Shown here in pieces: positions 27,554 to 36,126 of a stretch of DNA of 64,000 bases. Each line of letters opens with the position of its first letter. Within the stretch, counting starts at the first letter, position 1. The notes beneath the pieces were generated by a model. It was not told the DNA's origin and did no database searches. It worked only from the letters and a program-made list of their open reading frames with translations. This stretch comes from Prevotella melaninogenica (GTDB taxonomy: Bacteria; Bacteroidota; Bacteroidia; Bacteroidales; Bacteroidaceae). The stretch covers positions 186,001 through 250,000 of the forward strand of contig NZ_CP054010.1 in the NCBI RefSeq assembly GCF_013267595.1, written 5' to 3'. A program made the translations under genes and the position numbers.

Positions 27554-29608
27554 TTACTTAATCAAACTGATAGAACGCTTGAGGAACTTATCGAGTGCAG
27601 CACCCTGAAGCATACCATTCTGTAGCAATGCCAAGTCGATGAGTTGATGAACAATATCATTCCCCTTAGCATATGCAGCGACAATAGCTTTCTTCTTGTC
27701 CTGAAGTTCAGAAACAGTCTTCTGAGTGTTCTGCATATCGTCCTTCTCCTCCTGTGTCAGTTCCTCAGCCTTCTTGCTGTCTTGTGACTGATGCAAAGCT
27801 GCCAAACGTGCCTCTTGTCCCTTCAGTTCGCTGGCTACAGGCTTCAATTCATCTGCTGTATTAGCAGTGATATTGTCAAGAACCTTCTTCACTAATGGGT
27901 GGTCGGCATTAAGAACGAGATTATAAGAGTCAGGCAACTGAGCATAGAAACCCATTCCCTGCTGGAACTGACTCATCTCCTTCATACGGCGCATATACTC
28001 GTTTTGTGTTACGAGAACTGGCTGGAAAGACTCTCCAAGTGACTGTACGTCTACAGTGAAGTCTGCTTTCTCGATTGTAGGAATCTGTGAACGGAAAGCC
28101 TCTGACAAATTGTCAGTCTCCTCTACTGACAGATTATTCTTTGGTGCATCTTCCTTCTGAATAATGCGATCAACGATATCAGAGTCAACACGTACGTAGC
28201 GTGTCTTCTCCTGCTTCTGCTCAAGCATTGAAAGCAATGGTACATCCAACTGTCCGCTTGCATCAATAACGCTATACCCCTTCTGCTTTGCAGCTTCAAT
28301 ATAGCTGTACTGCTCCTCCTTGTTACTTGTATAAAGGTTTACAAGGTAACCCTCTTTGTCGGTCTGATTATCCTTAATGAGTGTGTTATACTCTTCAAAG
28401 GTGAAGTACTTGCCTTCGGTATCTTTGATAAGAGAGAAGTCCTTTGCACGCTCGTAGAAGTCAGATTCTGAAAGCATTCCGTAGTTGATGAAGAGTTTTA
28501 GATCATCCCATTTCTCCTCAAATTCCTTACGACTCTCCTTGAAAATACTCTGCAGTCTGTCAGCAACCTTCTTAGTGATATAAGTTGCAATCTTCTTTAC
28601 ATTCGCATCACTTTGCAAGTAGCTACGGCTCACATTCAGAGGAATATCTGGAGAGTCGATAACACCATGGAGCAATGTAAGGAACTCTGGTACAATTCCC
28701 TCAACCTGATCGGTTACGAATACTTGATTGCAATAGAGCTGAATCTTATTACGTTGCAGTTCGATATTGTTCTTTACACGTGGGAAATAAAGAATACCCG
28801 TGAGGTTGAATGGGTAGTCAACGTTCAAGTGAATCCAGAACAATGGCTCGTCATTCATTGGGAAGAGAGTACGATAGAAGCTCTTGTAGTCTTCATCCTT
28901 CAGACCTGATGGTGCCTTTACCCACAAGGGTTCAACGCTGTTGATGACATTATCTTCTTCAGTATCAACCATCTTGCCGTCTTTCCACTCAGTCTTCTTA
29001 CCAAAGACAACAGGAACAGCCATAAACTTACAGTACTTGTTTAACAGTTCTTCAATCTTTGATTTCTGCAGGAATTCCTTGCAATCATCATCTATATAAA
29101 GGACTATATCGCTACCACGATCCTCCTTCTCTGCGTCTTCAAGTGTATATTCTGGGCTACCATCACAGCTCCATTTCACAGCTTTGCTACCTTCTTTATA
29201 GCTCTTAGTGATAATCTCTACCTTCTTTGAAACCATGAAAGAAGAATAGAAACCAAGACCGAAATGACCGATGATTGCCTCTGCCTTGTCCTGATATTTC
29301 TCAAGGAAGTCATTGACGCCAGAGAAAGCAATCTGATTGATATACTTCTCAATCTCCTCAGCGGTCATACCGATACCACGGTCGCTGATAGTCAATGTTC
29401 CTGCCTTCTCATCTAAACTGACACGAACACTCAAATCACCCAACTCGCCTTTGAAGTCACCTGTTGCAGAAAGAGTCTTCAGTTTTTGAGTAGCATCAAC
29501 AGCATTTGATACCATCTCACGCAAGAAGATGTCATGATCTGAATATAAGAACTTTTTGATAACGGGGAAGATGTTCTCAGTTGTAACCCCAATATTTCCT
29601 TTTTGCAT
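27554..29608 (-). CDS. htpG: Molecular chaperone HtpG (bacterial Hsp90)
   Basis: 684 aa. GHKL ATPase motifs lie near the N-terminus: FLREMVSNAVDATQKL (Asn/Asp motif), ISDRGIGMT and IGHFGLGFYSSFMV (lid glycines). The middle domain has the conserved Hsp90 segment RVKNNIELQRNKIQLYCNQVFV and DSPDIPLNVSRSYLQ. It is longer than the E. coli protein (624 aa), partly through a charged KKAEELTQEEKDDMQ stretch near the C-terminus, where no MEEVD tail is present. It acts in the cytoplasm as a dimer, remodelling client proteins. Confidence 0.96.
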   Translation of the reverse strand: MQKGNIGVTTENIFPVIKKFLYSDHDIFLREMVSNAVDATQKLKTLSATGDFKGELGDLSVRVSLDEKAGTLTISDRGIGMTAEEIEKYINQIAFSGVNDFLEKYQDKAEAIIGHFGLGFYSSFMVSKKVEIITKSYKEGSKAVKWSCDGSPEYTLEDAEKEDRGSDIVLYIDDDCKEFLQKSKIEELLNKYCKFMAVPVVFGKKTEWKDGKMVDTEEDNVINSVEPLWVKAPSGLKDEDYKSFYRTLFPMNDEPLFWIHLNVDYPFNLTGILYFPRVKNNIELQRNKIQLYCNQVFVTDQVEGIVPEFLTLLHGVIDSPDIPLNVSRSYLQSDANVKKIATYITKKVADRLQSIFKESRKEFEEKWDDLKLFINYGMLSESDFYERAKDFSLIKDTEGKYFTFEEYNTLIKDNQTDKEGYLVNLYTSNKEEQYSYIEAAKQKGYSVIDASGQLDVPLLSMLEQKQEKTRYVRVDSDIVDRIIQKEDAPKNNLSVEETDNLSEAFRSQIPTIEKADFTVDVQSLGESFQPVLVTQNEYMRRMKEMSQFQQGMGFYAQLPDSYNLVLNADHPLVKKVLDNITANTADELKPVASELKGQEARLAALHQSQDSKKAEELTQEEKDDMQNTQKTVSELQDKKKAIVAAYAKGNDIVHQLIDLALLQNGMLQGAALDKFLKRSISLIK

Positions 29609-29707
29609 AGCAATATAAATTTTAATTGTTTTCTATTTTATTCGTCGTATATAACAAACTCCGTGCCATGATATGACAACATATCTTATATTAGTCAAGA
29701 TACAATC

Positions 29708-29753
29708 ATAGAAAAAAGAAAACGCCATCTTGTTCTAAGGAGCAAGATGGCGT
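29708..29753 (-). terminator. Terminator of pepD
   Basis: ACGCCATCTTG pairs with CAAGATGGCGT (29722-29732 with 29743-29753). In the pepD direction it is followed by TTTTCTTTTTTC. Confidence 0.9.
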
Positions 29754-29777
29754 GTAAATAATTATGGTTGTGTCCTA

Positions 29778-31229
29778 TTACTTGATATTCTTAAGAACGG
29801 CAAGGAGGTGATCCCATACCATTTGAACTGTAGGAATAAGCAGACACTCGTCTGGTGTATGAACATAACGAAGTGTTGGACCAAAGCTAATCATATCTAA
29901 ATGTGGATACTTCTCAGAGAAGAGACCACACTCAAGACCTGCGTGAATACCAAGAACGAGTGGTTCCTTACCGAAGATATTCTTGTATTGCTCAACTGCA
30001 ACATGTACTAACTTTGAATTAGGATTCATCTTCCATGCAGGATAGCTGTCATCTACAACAATCTCAGCACCTGCCAACTCGAAACATGCACGAACAGTAT
30101 TGGTCATGTTTACCAAGTTACTCATTACGTTTGAACGCTGTGAAGAGACAACTGTTAACTTATTGTCCTCTGTCTGTATGCTTGCAACATTACTTGATGT
30201 TTCAACCATATAAGCCAAGGCTTCATCCTGGCAGTTGGTCAATGGACCATTGTCGAGTGCCTGCAAAGCAAGGATAACGTTATGAGAAATCTGCTTTGGC
30301 ATAACAGGAGCAGCATCAGCACTCTCAAGATTCCATACCATAGCTGTGTCAGTAACATGGAACTCGTCTGCAACCTCTGTGCTAAAGATATTCCAGTCTG
30401 CCTTAACGGTCTCTTTATTAGCAGAAGGAACAGCGAAGAGTACCTTACCATCACGTGGGATAGCATTGTGCATCTTACCTGAATTCCAGTAGCTTAAACG
30501 AAGGTCCATCTTAGCCTGTTCAGCATAGAGGAAGCGTGCAAGGAGTTTGATAGCATTGGCACGCTTCTTATTGATGTCATCACCAGAGTGACCACCAACC
30601 AGACCCTTCAAACTTGCTTCCATAAAGAAGTAGCCTTCTGGTGCATTCTCACGCTCAAAGTTGAATACTGCTGTCGTACTATTACCACCCGCACAACTTA
30701 CAAAGATTTGACCTTCATCCTCAGAATCAAGGTTGATGAGATAGTTTCCTGTCATGAAACCAGCCTCCAAGCCGAAGGCTCCAGTTAAGCCGGTTTCCTC
30801 ATCACGTGTAAAGAGACATTCGATAGGTCCGTGCTCAATATCATTAGAGTCGAGGATAGCCAACTCATAAGCCATACCGATACCATCATCAGCACCGAGT
30901 GTTGTACCCTTTGCATGAAGCCACTCGCCATCCACATAGGTTTGAATAGCATCCTTGTGGAAGTCAAATTCTATGTCAACGAGTTTGTCACATACCATAT
31001 CCATGTGACTCTGGAGTACTACAGTTGGAACATTTTCCATACCTTTTGTAGCAGGTTTAGAAATCAGAACATTGCCAACTTTGTCAACCTTTACGTCGAG
31101 GTTGCGCTCCTTAGCAAACTCCTGTAAATAACTAATCATCTGCTCTTCATGCTTAGATGGGCGTGGTATTTGATTGATTTTAGCGAACTGCTCAAAGACA
31201 CAAGCAGGTTTTAATTCTACATTTGCCAT
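29778..31229 (-). CDS. pepD: Aminoacyl-histidine dipeptidase (M20 peptidase)
   Basis: 483 aa, the usual size for PepD/carnosinase-like enzymes. Zinc ligands lie in VVLQSHMDMVCDK (His, Asp) and GTTLGADDGIGMAYELAIL (Asp-Asp). TRDEETGLTGAFGLE supplies the catalytic Glu pair, and a lid domain interrupts the metallopeptidase core. It hydrolyses dipeptides, notably X-His and beta-Ala-His, in the cytoplasm and may finish peptides released by DPP IV (inference). No signal peptide is seen. Confidence 0.93.
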   Translation of the reverse strand: MANVELKPACVFEQFAKINQIPRPSKHEEQMISYLQEFAKERNLDVKVDKVGNVLISKPATKGMENVPTVVLQSHMDMVCDKLVDIEFDFHKDAIQTYVDGEWLHAKGTTLGADDGIGMAYELAILDSNDIEHGPIECLFTRDEETGLTGAFGLEAGFMTGNYLINLDSEDEGQIFVSCAGGNSTTAVFNFERENAPEGYFFMEASLKGLVGGHSGDDINKKRANAIKLLARFLYAEQAKMDLRLSYWNSGKMHNAIPRDGKVLFAVPSANKETVKADWNIFSTEVADEFHVTDTAMVWNLESADAAPVMPKQISHNVILALQALDNGPLTNCQDEALAYMVETSSNVASIQTEDNKLTVVSSQRSNVMSNLVNMTNTVRACFELAGAEIVVDDSYPAWKMNPNSKLVHVAVEQYKNIFGKEPLVLGIHAGLECGLFSEKYPHLDMISFGPTLRYVHTPDECLLIPTVQMVWDHLLAVLKNIK

Positions 31230-31246
31230 TTTTAATAATATTTTTT

Positions 31247-31277
31247 TTTGTAATCTTGCTGTTTTATATTACCTTTG
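31247..31277 (+). promoter_or_regulatory. Promoter of the small protein/OmpH-like operon
   Basis: TTTG (31247-31250), exactly 19 bp, then TACCTTTG (31270-31277), an ideal Bacteroidetes promoter, 29 bp before the ATG at 31307. A minus-strand TATCTTTG at 31300-31293 faces it and may serve pepD. Confidence 0.75.
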
Positions 31278-31306
31278 CGGTCAATATAAATGCAAAGATA
31301 AAGAAA

Positions 31307-31501
31307 ATGTTTGTAACATTATTGTTAACATTGTTAATAATTGCTATAGCTATGTTGCTCCTCGGAGTACGTGTGTTATTCAAGAAAGGTGGGGAGTTTC
31401 AATCGCAGCATATATCGGATAATGCATATCTAAAGGAGAAGGGAATCCATTGTGTTATAGACCAAGACAAGGAAGCCCGAGCAAGAAACAAAGCATATTA
31501 G
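31307..31501 (+). CDS. Small single-pass membrane protein
   Basis: 64 aa from the ATG at 31307. A longer frame from 31223 runs through the promoter and the start of pepD and is rejected. One transmembrane segment (MFVTLLLTLLIIAIAMLLLG) is followed by VRVLFKKGGEFQSQHISDN and a short charged tail with one Cys (GIHCVIDQDKEARARNK). I recall similar small proteins in other Bacteroidales, but no function is known to me. It is 28 bases upstream of the OmpH-like lipoprotein gene and probably in the same transcript. Confidence 0.7.
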   Translation: MFVTLLLTLLIIAIAMLLLGVRVLFKKGGEFQSQHISDNAYLKEKGIHCVIDQDKEARARNKAY

Positions 31502-31529
31502 AAGAAATAATTAATTAAATACAATAGAA

Positions 31530-32132
31530 ATGAAGAAATCATTTAGCAAAATGGCAGTGCTTGCTATGGCAGCATTCGCTTTTGTTGCATGTAACAATCA
31601 GCCAGTGAAGAATGATACAGCAGCAGGTAAGGCTGAAACATCTACAGCTGCTCCAGCTGCAAATAGTCAGAAAGTAGCTTATGTAGAGATAGACTCTATC
31701 ATGAGCCAGTATACTTATTGGAAAGATGTTACTAAACTTGTTAAGGCAAAAGAAGCTAACATCCAGCGTACATTGGCTGGTAAGCAGAAGGCTATTCAGG
31801 CTGCAGCTGCTAACTTCCAGCAGAATATTCAGGCAAATAAATACACACAGGCACAGGCACAGCAGATTCAGGCAAGTATCCAGAAGCAGGCTCAGGATGC
31901 TGATGCTTTACAGCAGCGTCTTGGTGCTGAGTATCAGAACGAGGTTGCTAAGTATAACAAAGCTCTCTCTGACAGCGTACATAACTATCTGAAGGAGTAT
32001 AACAAGGATAAGAAGTATAGTATCATTCTTGCTAAGAGTGGTGATAATATTCTTTATGCTGACCCTGCTTACAACATTACAGACGATGTTGTTAAGGGTA
32101 TGAACCAGGCTTACAAAGGTATGAAGAAGTAA
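31530..32132 (+). CDS. OmpH/Skp-like periplasmic lipoprotein
   Basis: 200 aa. A signal peptide ends in the lipobox FVAC (Cys21), so it is probably acylated. A Thr/Ala-rich linker leads to VAYVEIDSIMSQYTYWKD, the typical start of the OmpH/Skp family, then a long Gln/Ala-rich coiled coil (about residues 75-150) and a C-terminal sheet segment (YSIILAKSGDNILYAD). Skp-type chaperones hold unfolded outer-membrane proteins in the periplasm. The lipid anchor differs from soluble E. coli Skp. Confidence 0.82.
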   Translation: MKKSFSKMAVLAMAAFAFVACNNQPVKNDTAAGKAETSTAAPAANSQKVAYVEIDSIMSQYTYWKDVTKLVKAKEANIQRTLAGKQKAIQAAAANFQQNIQANKYTQAQAQQIQASIQKQAQDADALQQRLGAEYQNEVAKYNKALSDSVHNYLKEYNKDKKYSIILAKSGDNILYADPAYNITDDVVKGMNQAYKGMKK

Positions 32133-32167
32133 TTTGTAGGCTTACAGTTACTTATTAAATAGACATA

Positions 32168-32205
32168 ATAAAACCAGTCGTTATTTACGGCTGGTTTTGT
32201 TTTTA
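32168..32205 (+). terminator. Terminator after the OmpH-like gene
   Basis: AAAACCAG pairs with CTGGTTTT (32170-32177 with 32191-32198), followed by GTTTTTAT. Confidence 0.88.
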
Positions 32206-32352
32206 TAGAAGTATATCATAGAAAGGAATAAAGATTACTCCCTTGTTTGGTATAACCCTTTCTGATAGTTATGTCTCACATAAGTTTGACATACCTATCT
32301 TTCCTATAGGCAATAATGACCGTAACAATTCTTGTTTCTTACCTTTTACATG

Positions 32353-32418
32353 TGTGTTGATGCTTCGCACATATTGTGTTGATGGTAAGCACCAATAGTG
32401 CTGGGCGTTTAATACCTT
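32353..32418 (+). repeat. 22-bp iterated array, family B, copy 2
   Basis: Units begin at 32353 and 32375 (TGTGTTGATG at both) with a decayed third at 32397. Period is 22 bp. The second unit carries TAAGCACCAAT. It lies in the 650-base gap between the OmpH-like gene and the radical SAM gene, which also holds the terminator at 32168 and a small ORF at 32677. Nothing else is recognised there. Confidence 0.7.
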
Positions 32419-32676
32419 ACGAAATATGGCTTTGTTGTATTGAATTTGTTGCTAAAAAGTAGAAAGCTTTTACCAATCAAACATAATCTCTTTGATTTAG
32501 TAGTTTACTTGTCTAAATAGATTCAACATTTGCGAGTGTGTTATTTAATGCTTATGGGTATTGCTATAATTAATGATTTATTTCATTTTTAACTCATAGT
32601 TGAGAAAAGCTATTATTCTTTTTGATGTATCAATATGTAGTGTTTTTCTTTCTCATCAAAAAGTAGTAGCAAGATA

Positions 32677-32757
32677 CTAAAATAAATGATACTGCCATGT
32701 TGCATAGCCTAAGAAAGCCATGAACAGTAGTAAAAAAGAAAAAATCTTCTTCCTCAT
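32677..32757 (-). pseudogene. 26-codon ORF resembling a bare signal peptide (gene remnant or small peptide)
   Basis: MRKKIFSFLLLFMAFLGYAT followed by six residues and a TAG stop. The sequence is a textbook signal peptide (two-lysine n-region, hydrophobic core, small residues near the expected cleavage) with no mature domain. It begins 29 bases after the stop of the radical SAM gene, in the same direction. I read it as the 5' remnant of a deleted exported-protein gene, but a small membrane peptide cannot be excluded. Confidence 0.4.
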
Positions 32758-32786
32758 AATCTTTTTATATTTTGAATTGCAGGTTT

Positions 32787-34208
32787 TTATAATGCGGTCT
32801 TTTTAACAAGTTCTATTCCTTGTCTTGACATTTTACTCTTTGTATTATGCCCATTTGTATTAGCCAATAGGTTCTCCAGCACAGGTAACATACGATTGAG
32901 GTTACCATATTGAATCATAAAGTTCCAAAAAGGTTCAAACTTCTTCCAGCCTCCCATATAAAGGAGATGAGCCAATTGCTGCTTTATATTATCGTGCCCA
33001 AAGCTTGCCTTAAAAATATTACTCCATGAATAGAAGTTACGATAAGCCCACTCGTAGCCTTGTTTTAACTCCTCTGCAGTCAATCCCAATGTTTTGTACA
33101 CAACCGTCCGAGTATCATATTGACTCCAGTCATAGGATGTAATCCGTCCGTCTCGTTCCATCTGTTGAAACATACGAGTTCCTGGATAAGGAGTTAAAAC
33201 ATGGAAAGTAGCTGTTGTTATGCTATGTTCAATCCCCCAATCAACAGTTCTTCGAAATACGTCTTTATCATCATGATCAAGTCCAAAAACAAAACTTCCG
33301 TTTATCATTATACCAAGACTATGCAGCCGTTCAACAGCTGCTACATAATCTTTCGATAAGTTTTGTAGTTTGTTACTTGAACGAAGATTGTCTGGAGAAA
33401 ATGTCTCGAAGCCTAAAAACAAACTTCGTAATCCTGCCTCGGCAGCTTTTTCTATCAAATTGCCATTTAGTACTGCTGCAACAGTAGAGGCACTCTGAAA
33501 AACTCTACCCATACCGCGCATACCTTCAAATAATTCTGATGCGAAGTGAGGATTACCTAAAAGATGATTGTCAAGGAAATAAAGATGTCTGCCAGGCAGA
33601 CTATCAATTTCAGCTAAGGCATCGTCTACCTTTCGGGTGTAAAACGATTTACCCTCGCTATAGAAGGCATCCTTGTAGCAAAAGTCACAATGATGAGGAC
33701 AACCACGGGAAACAACAAGCGAGTTTGGTACGAAATACTTCTCTCTTTTAATAAGGTCACGACGTACAGGAGGAATATTTTCAATGCTTCTCCAACTTGC
33801 TACATATCGTTTTTGAGGATGCCCTTCGCGAAAGTCTTTGATGAATCGTGGGAATGCTTCTTCCCCTGGCCCTAATATAAGTGTGTCGGCGTGTTGTGCA
33901 GCTTCATCAGGAAGACTTGTAACGTGAAGTCCTCCCATAACTACATACACACCTCTTCTTCTATACTCATCAGCAATCTTGTAAGCCCTATAAGCATTAG
34001 TAACGTAGACTTGAATACAAACCAAATCTGGAGTATCATCCAACTTTAGTTTCTCAATGTGTTGATCTTGTATCTCTACATCGTCATTTTCAGAGAAATA
34101 GGCTGCAAGTGTAGCTAATCCCAAAGGTGGGAAAAGCGAGTATTTGATTGGTCGCCAATAAGGGCTTTCTGCCTCTTGCAACGCTGGTAATATCATTTTT
34201 ACCCTCAT
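32787..34208 (-). CDS. B12-binding-domain radical SAM protein
   Basis: 473 aa. The N-terminal cobalamin-binding-like Rossmann domain covers about residues 1-150 (YVVMGGLHVTSLPDEA, LILGPGEEAFP). The radical SAM core starts with VSRGCPHHCDFCYK, whose three cysteines hold the 4Fe-4S cluster that cleaves SAM. The C-terminal ~130 residues (LTPYPGTRMFQQMERDGRI...) resemble the extension of BchE/HpnJ-like enzymes. The DxHxxG motif of base-off B12 binding is not present in the first domain, so cobalamin use is uncertain. Substrate unknown. No biosynthetic neighbour genes. Confidence 0.8.
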   Translation of the reverse strand: MRVKMILPALQEAESPYWRPIKYSLFPPLGLATLAAYFSENDDVEIQDQHIEKLKLDDTPDLVCIQVYVTNAYRAYKIADEYRRRGVYVVMGGLHVTSLPDEAAQHADTLILGPGEEAFPRFIKDFREGHPQKRYVASWRSIENIPPVRRDLIKREKYFVPNSLVVSRGCPHHCDFCYKDAFYSEGKSFYTRKVDDALAEIDSLPGRHLYFLDNHLLGNPHFASELFEGMRGMGRVFQSASTVAAVLNGNLIEKAAEAGLRSLFLGFETFSPDNLRSSNKLQNLSKDYVAAVERLHSLGIMINGSFVFGLDHDDKDVFRRTVDWGIEHSITTATFHVLTPYPGTRMFQQMERDGRITSYDWSQYDTRTVVYKTLGLTAEELKQGYEWAYRNFYSWSNIFKASFGHDNIKQQLAHLLYMGGWKKFEPFWNFMIQYGNLNRMLPVLENLLANTNGHNTKSKMSRQGIELVKKTAL

Positions 34209-34245
34209 GCTGTCAATTCTTTATTTTTCAAGACACTATATTATC

Positions 34246-34318
34246 TTAATGAGGCGATTAATTAGGTAAAGCTAATCAACGCATAGAAAATGAAGTTTAC
34301 CCTATCGCCCTTAATTAA
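34246..34318 (-). other. Imperfect inverted repeat upstream of the radical SAM gene
   Basis: GGCGAT pairs with ATCGCC, GGTAAA with TTTACC and an AT-rich outer arm TTAAT with ATTAA, across 34246-34318, starting 38 bases upstream of the radical SAM ATG. It would fold in the 5' leader. No cobalamin- or SAM-riboswitch consensus is evident. The rest of the gap 34209-34571 holds only the tRNA promoter. Confidence 0.4.
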
Positions 34319-34493
34319 GTATATTATACAAAAGTCGTTATTACATTTCATATATGCAAACTTTTTTCAAGAAAACTCAATTCAACTATAGTTACATTTT
34401 CTTTTCTAAAACAGATATATTCTATTTCTATCATTAGTATTCTTGTCATTGCTGTGTTTTTTCATAGAATAAAAGAAAAAGACAACGAAAAAT

Positions 34494-34524
34494 TTTGAGG
34501 TATGAAAATAAAGTACTATCTTTG
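34494..34524 (+). promoter_or_regulatory. Promoter of the tRNA cluster
   Basis: TTTG (34494-34497), exactly 19 bp, then TATCTTTG (34517-34524), 47 bp before tRNA-Ser. Confidence 0.75.
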
Positions 34525-34571
34525 CACTCGCATTTGAGATAATGCTTGGTAATTCGGTTATAGGCCATCTT

Positions 34572-34658
34572 GGAAGGATGGGTGAGTGGCTGAAACCAGC
34601 AGTTTGCTAAACTGCCGTGCGCATTCGCGTACCGGGGGTTCGAATCCCCCTCCTTCCG
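34572..34658 (+). tRNA. tRNA-Ser (anticodon GCT)
   Basis: An 87-base class II tRNA with acceptor GGAAGGA/TCCTTCC, anticodon GCT at 34606-34608 in TTTGCTAAA, a long variable arm (GTGCGCATTCGCGTAC) and T-arm GGGGGTTCGAATCCCCC. It decodes AGC/AGU. The 3' CCA is not encoded. First gene of a three-tRNA cluster. Confidence 0.95.
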
Positions 34659-34686
34659 CTTTATCTCATTATCTCAAATGTATTTT

Positions 34687-34761
34687 GGTCGATTCATCTA
34701 ATGGTTAGGATACAAGATTCTCAATCTTGGCATAGGGGTTCGATTCCCCTATCGACTACCA
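34687..34761 (+). tRNA. tRNA-Glu (anticodon CTC), copy 1
   Basis: Cloverleaf: acceptor GGTCGAT/ATCGACT (one G-T pair), anticodon stem CAAGA/TCTTG around the loop TTCTCAA (anticodon 34720-34722), T-arm GGGGTTCGATTCCCC, and an encoded CCA (34759-34761). Reads GAG. Confidence 0.93.
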
Positions 34762-34791
34762 AACATCCTCTTAGTGAGAAATAATTATTCT

Positions 34792-34866
34792 GGTCGATTC
34801 ATCTAATGGTTAGGATACAAGATTCTCAATCTTGGCATAGGGGTTCGATTCCCCTATCGACTACCA
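34792..34866 (+). tRNA. tRNA-Glu (anticodon CTC), copy 2
   Basis: Identical to copy 1 over the whole tRNA, with anticodon at 34825-34827 and encoded CCA. It begins 30 bases after copy 1, so a recent tandem duplication within one transcript is likely. Confidence 0.93.
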
Positions 34867-34960
34867 AACTAAAGTTTAGCTTAATAGCTGAACTTTTTTG
34901 TTTTATATGCTTATTTGTTTTTGCGGATTACACCAGATGGATATGTTAAATTAAATTTGC

Positions 34961-35035
34961 TGTCACTTCTGTCATTTACAGTGAGTACTTAACTTGTTTG
35001 TTTACAGTAGAATAAATGAAATGTTAAAAGTGACA
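34961..35035. other. Inverted repeat in the gap after the tRNA cluster
   Basis: TGTCACTT (34961-34968) and AAGTGACA (35028-35035) are reverse complements about 60 bases apart. The 470-base gap 34867-35338 shows no ORF with coding character. Besides this repeat it holds the hairpin at 35289. Confidence 0.35.
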
Positions 35036-35288
35036 GGAAATTGAAACAAAAATATTCTTGTAAGATATGTGTGTGTAAAACGAAATTAAATCGTAATTCT
35101 TTAGTAAAAGTTATCTTGTGTATTTAAAATGTATGCTTGTAGTTAAGTGTAGATACTCTTAGAGTGTATATTTGAGGTTCTAAACTGCTCTCCTACTCTA
35201 TTGTTTCGTGTAAGCTGCTTGCATAGATAATCTTTGCGTGTGTTGTGTGTGAATAAAGGTAAGGTTGGTATAATGGGCTAAACCAAAT

Positions 35289-35316
35289 AAAGGCTATAGG
35301 AAATCCTATAGCCTTT
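35289..35316 (-). terminator. Terminator of the rpmB-rpmG-DUF4295 operon
   Basis: AAAGGCTATAGGA pairs with TCCTATAGCCTTT (13 bp, two-base loop region). It lies 22 bases past the DUF4295 stop. The T-run is better on the plus side, so it may act in both directions. Confidence 0.7.
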
Positions 35317-35338
35317 TATTGATTGTATCTTTATAGAA

Positions 35339-35497
35339 TTAATTCTTAAAGAACTCCTTGACGTCCTCGTTTGGGACCATCTGCTCATCGAAGATGTAAG
35401 CACCAGTCTTAGGACTCTTTACCATCTTGATAACCTTTGAATATGCGCGACCATCCGTAGAACCTTCGTGGAGGGTAGCGACCGCTTTCTTTGCCAT
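35339..35497 (-). CDS. DUF4295 ribosomal-operon small protein
   Basis: 52 aa: MAKKAVATLHEGSTDGRAYS, then KVIKMVKSPKTGAYIFDEQM and a short acidic end (NEDVKEFFKN). It is the small basic protein that regularly follows rpmB and rpmG in Bacteroidetes (DUF4295). The position and size suggest a ribosome-associated role, but this is not established. The start is 46 bases after the rpmG stop. Confidence 0.88.
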   Translation of the reverse strand: MAKKAVATLHEGSTDGRAYSKVIKMVKSPKTGAYIFDEQMVPNEDVKEFFKN

Positions 35498-35543
35498 AGT
35501 CTATTAATTTTAACTATTAACTATACTACTCTTTTTAGCGAGC

Positions 35544-35732
35544 TTACTTAATCTCCTTGTGAAGGGTAACCTTCTTCAGAACAGGATTATACTTCATGAG
35601 CTCAAGACGCTCTGGAGTATTCTTACGATTCTTTGTAGTTACGTAACGACTTGTACCAGCTACACCGCTGTTCTTCATCTCGGTACATTCCAAGATAACT
35701 TGGACTCTGTTTCCTTTAGCTTTCTTTGCCAT
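35544..35732 (-). CDS. rpmG: Large ribosomal subunit protein bL33
   Basis: 62 aa: [55 protein letters not shown]. Matches bL33. Only one Cys is present, so it is the zinc-free form. It begins five bases after the rpmB stop. Confidence 0.95.
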   Translation of the reverse strand: MAKKAKGNRVQVILECTEMKNSGVAGTSRYVTTKNRKNTPERLELMKYNPVLKKVTLHKEIK

Positions 35733-35737
35733 GATAT

Positions 35738-36001
35738 TTAGTCTCCTATTACCTTAATGTCCTTCCAGTCAACATAACCCTTAGAAACAGCCTGCTTTAG
35801 TGCTGCATCAAGACCTACCTTGTTAATAAGACGAAGACCAGCAGCACTAATCTTCAGCTGAATCCAGCAAGCCTCCTCTACGTAGTAGAACTTCTTGCTG
35901 AAGAGGTTAACGTCAAAGCTTCTCTTTGTACGGTGCTTTGAGTGAGACACGTTACAACCTATCTGTGCCTTCTTTCCTGTGATTTGACAAATCTTAGACA
36001 T
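35738..36001 (-). CDS. rpmB: Large ribosomal subunit protein bL28
   Basis: 87 aa from the ATG at 36001. The longer frame to 36055 would translate the leader next to the promoter. [20 protein letters not shown] and [20 protein letters not shown] are the L28 signature. First gene of the rpmB-rpmG-DUF4295 operon. Confidence 0.95.
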   Translation of the reverse strand: MSKICQITGKKAQIGCNVSHSKHRTKRSFDVNLFSKKFYYVEEACWIQLKISAAGLRLINKVGLDAALKQAVSKGYVDWKDIKVIGD

Positions 36002-36052
36002 TTCTATCTTTGTTTTGTGATTCGTTAATTGATACCTATTCCAAACAGGGTG

Positions 36053-36083
36053 CAAAATTACAAAAAAGTTTCAAATAAGCAAA
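36053..36083 (-). promoter_or_regulatory. Promoter of the rpmB operon
   Basis: On the minus strand, TTTG (36083-36080), exactly 19 bp, then TAATTTTG (36060-36053), 51 bp before the rpmB ATG. Confidence 0.75.
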
Positions 36084-36126
36084 ACTTTTACTACAATAAT
36101 TGTTGCTTTTAAGCTTTTTTGCGAGT

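Noticed and set aside
32787..34320. Cobalamin riboswitch upstream of the B12-type radical SAM gene or of metH
   Set aside because: No B12-box-like sequence was found, and metH begins eight bases after smpB.
34867..35288. Possible attachment site or integrated element next to the tRNA genes
   Set aside because: No integrase, no second tRNA 3'-end copy and no island genes are found. The next genes are ribosomal proteins.
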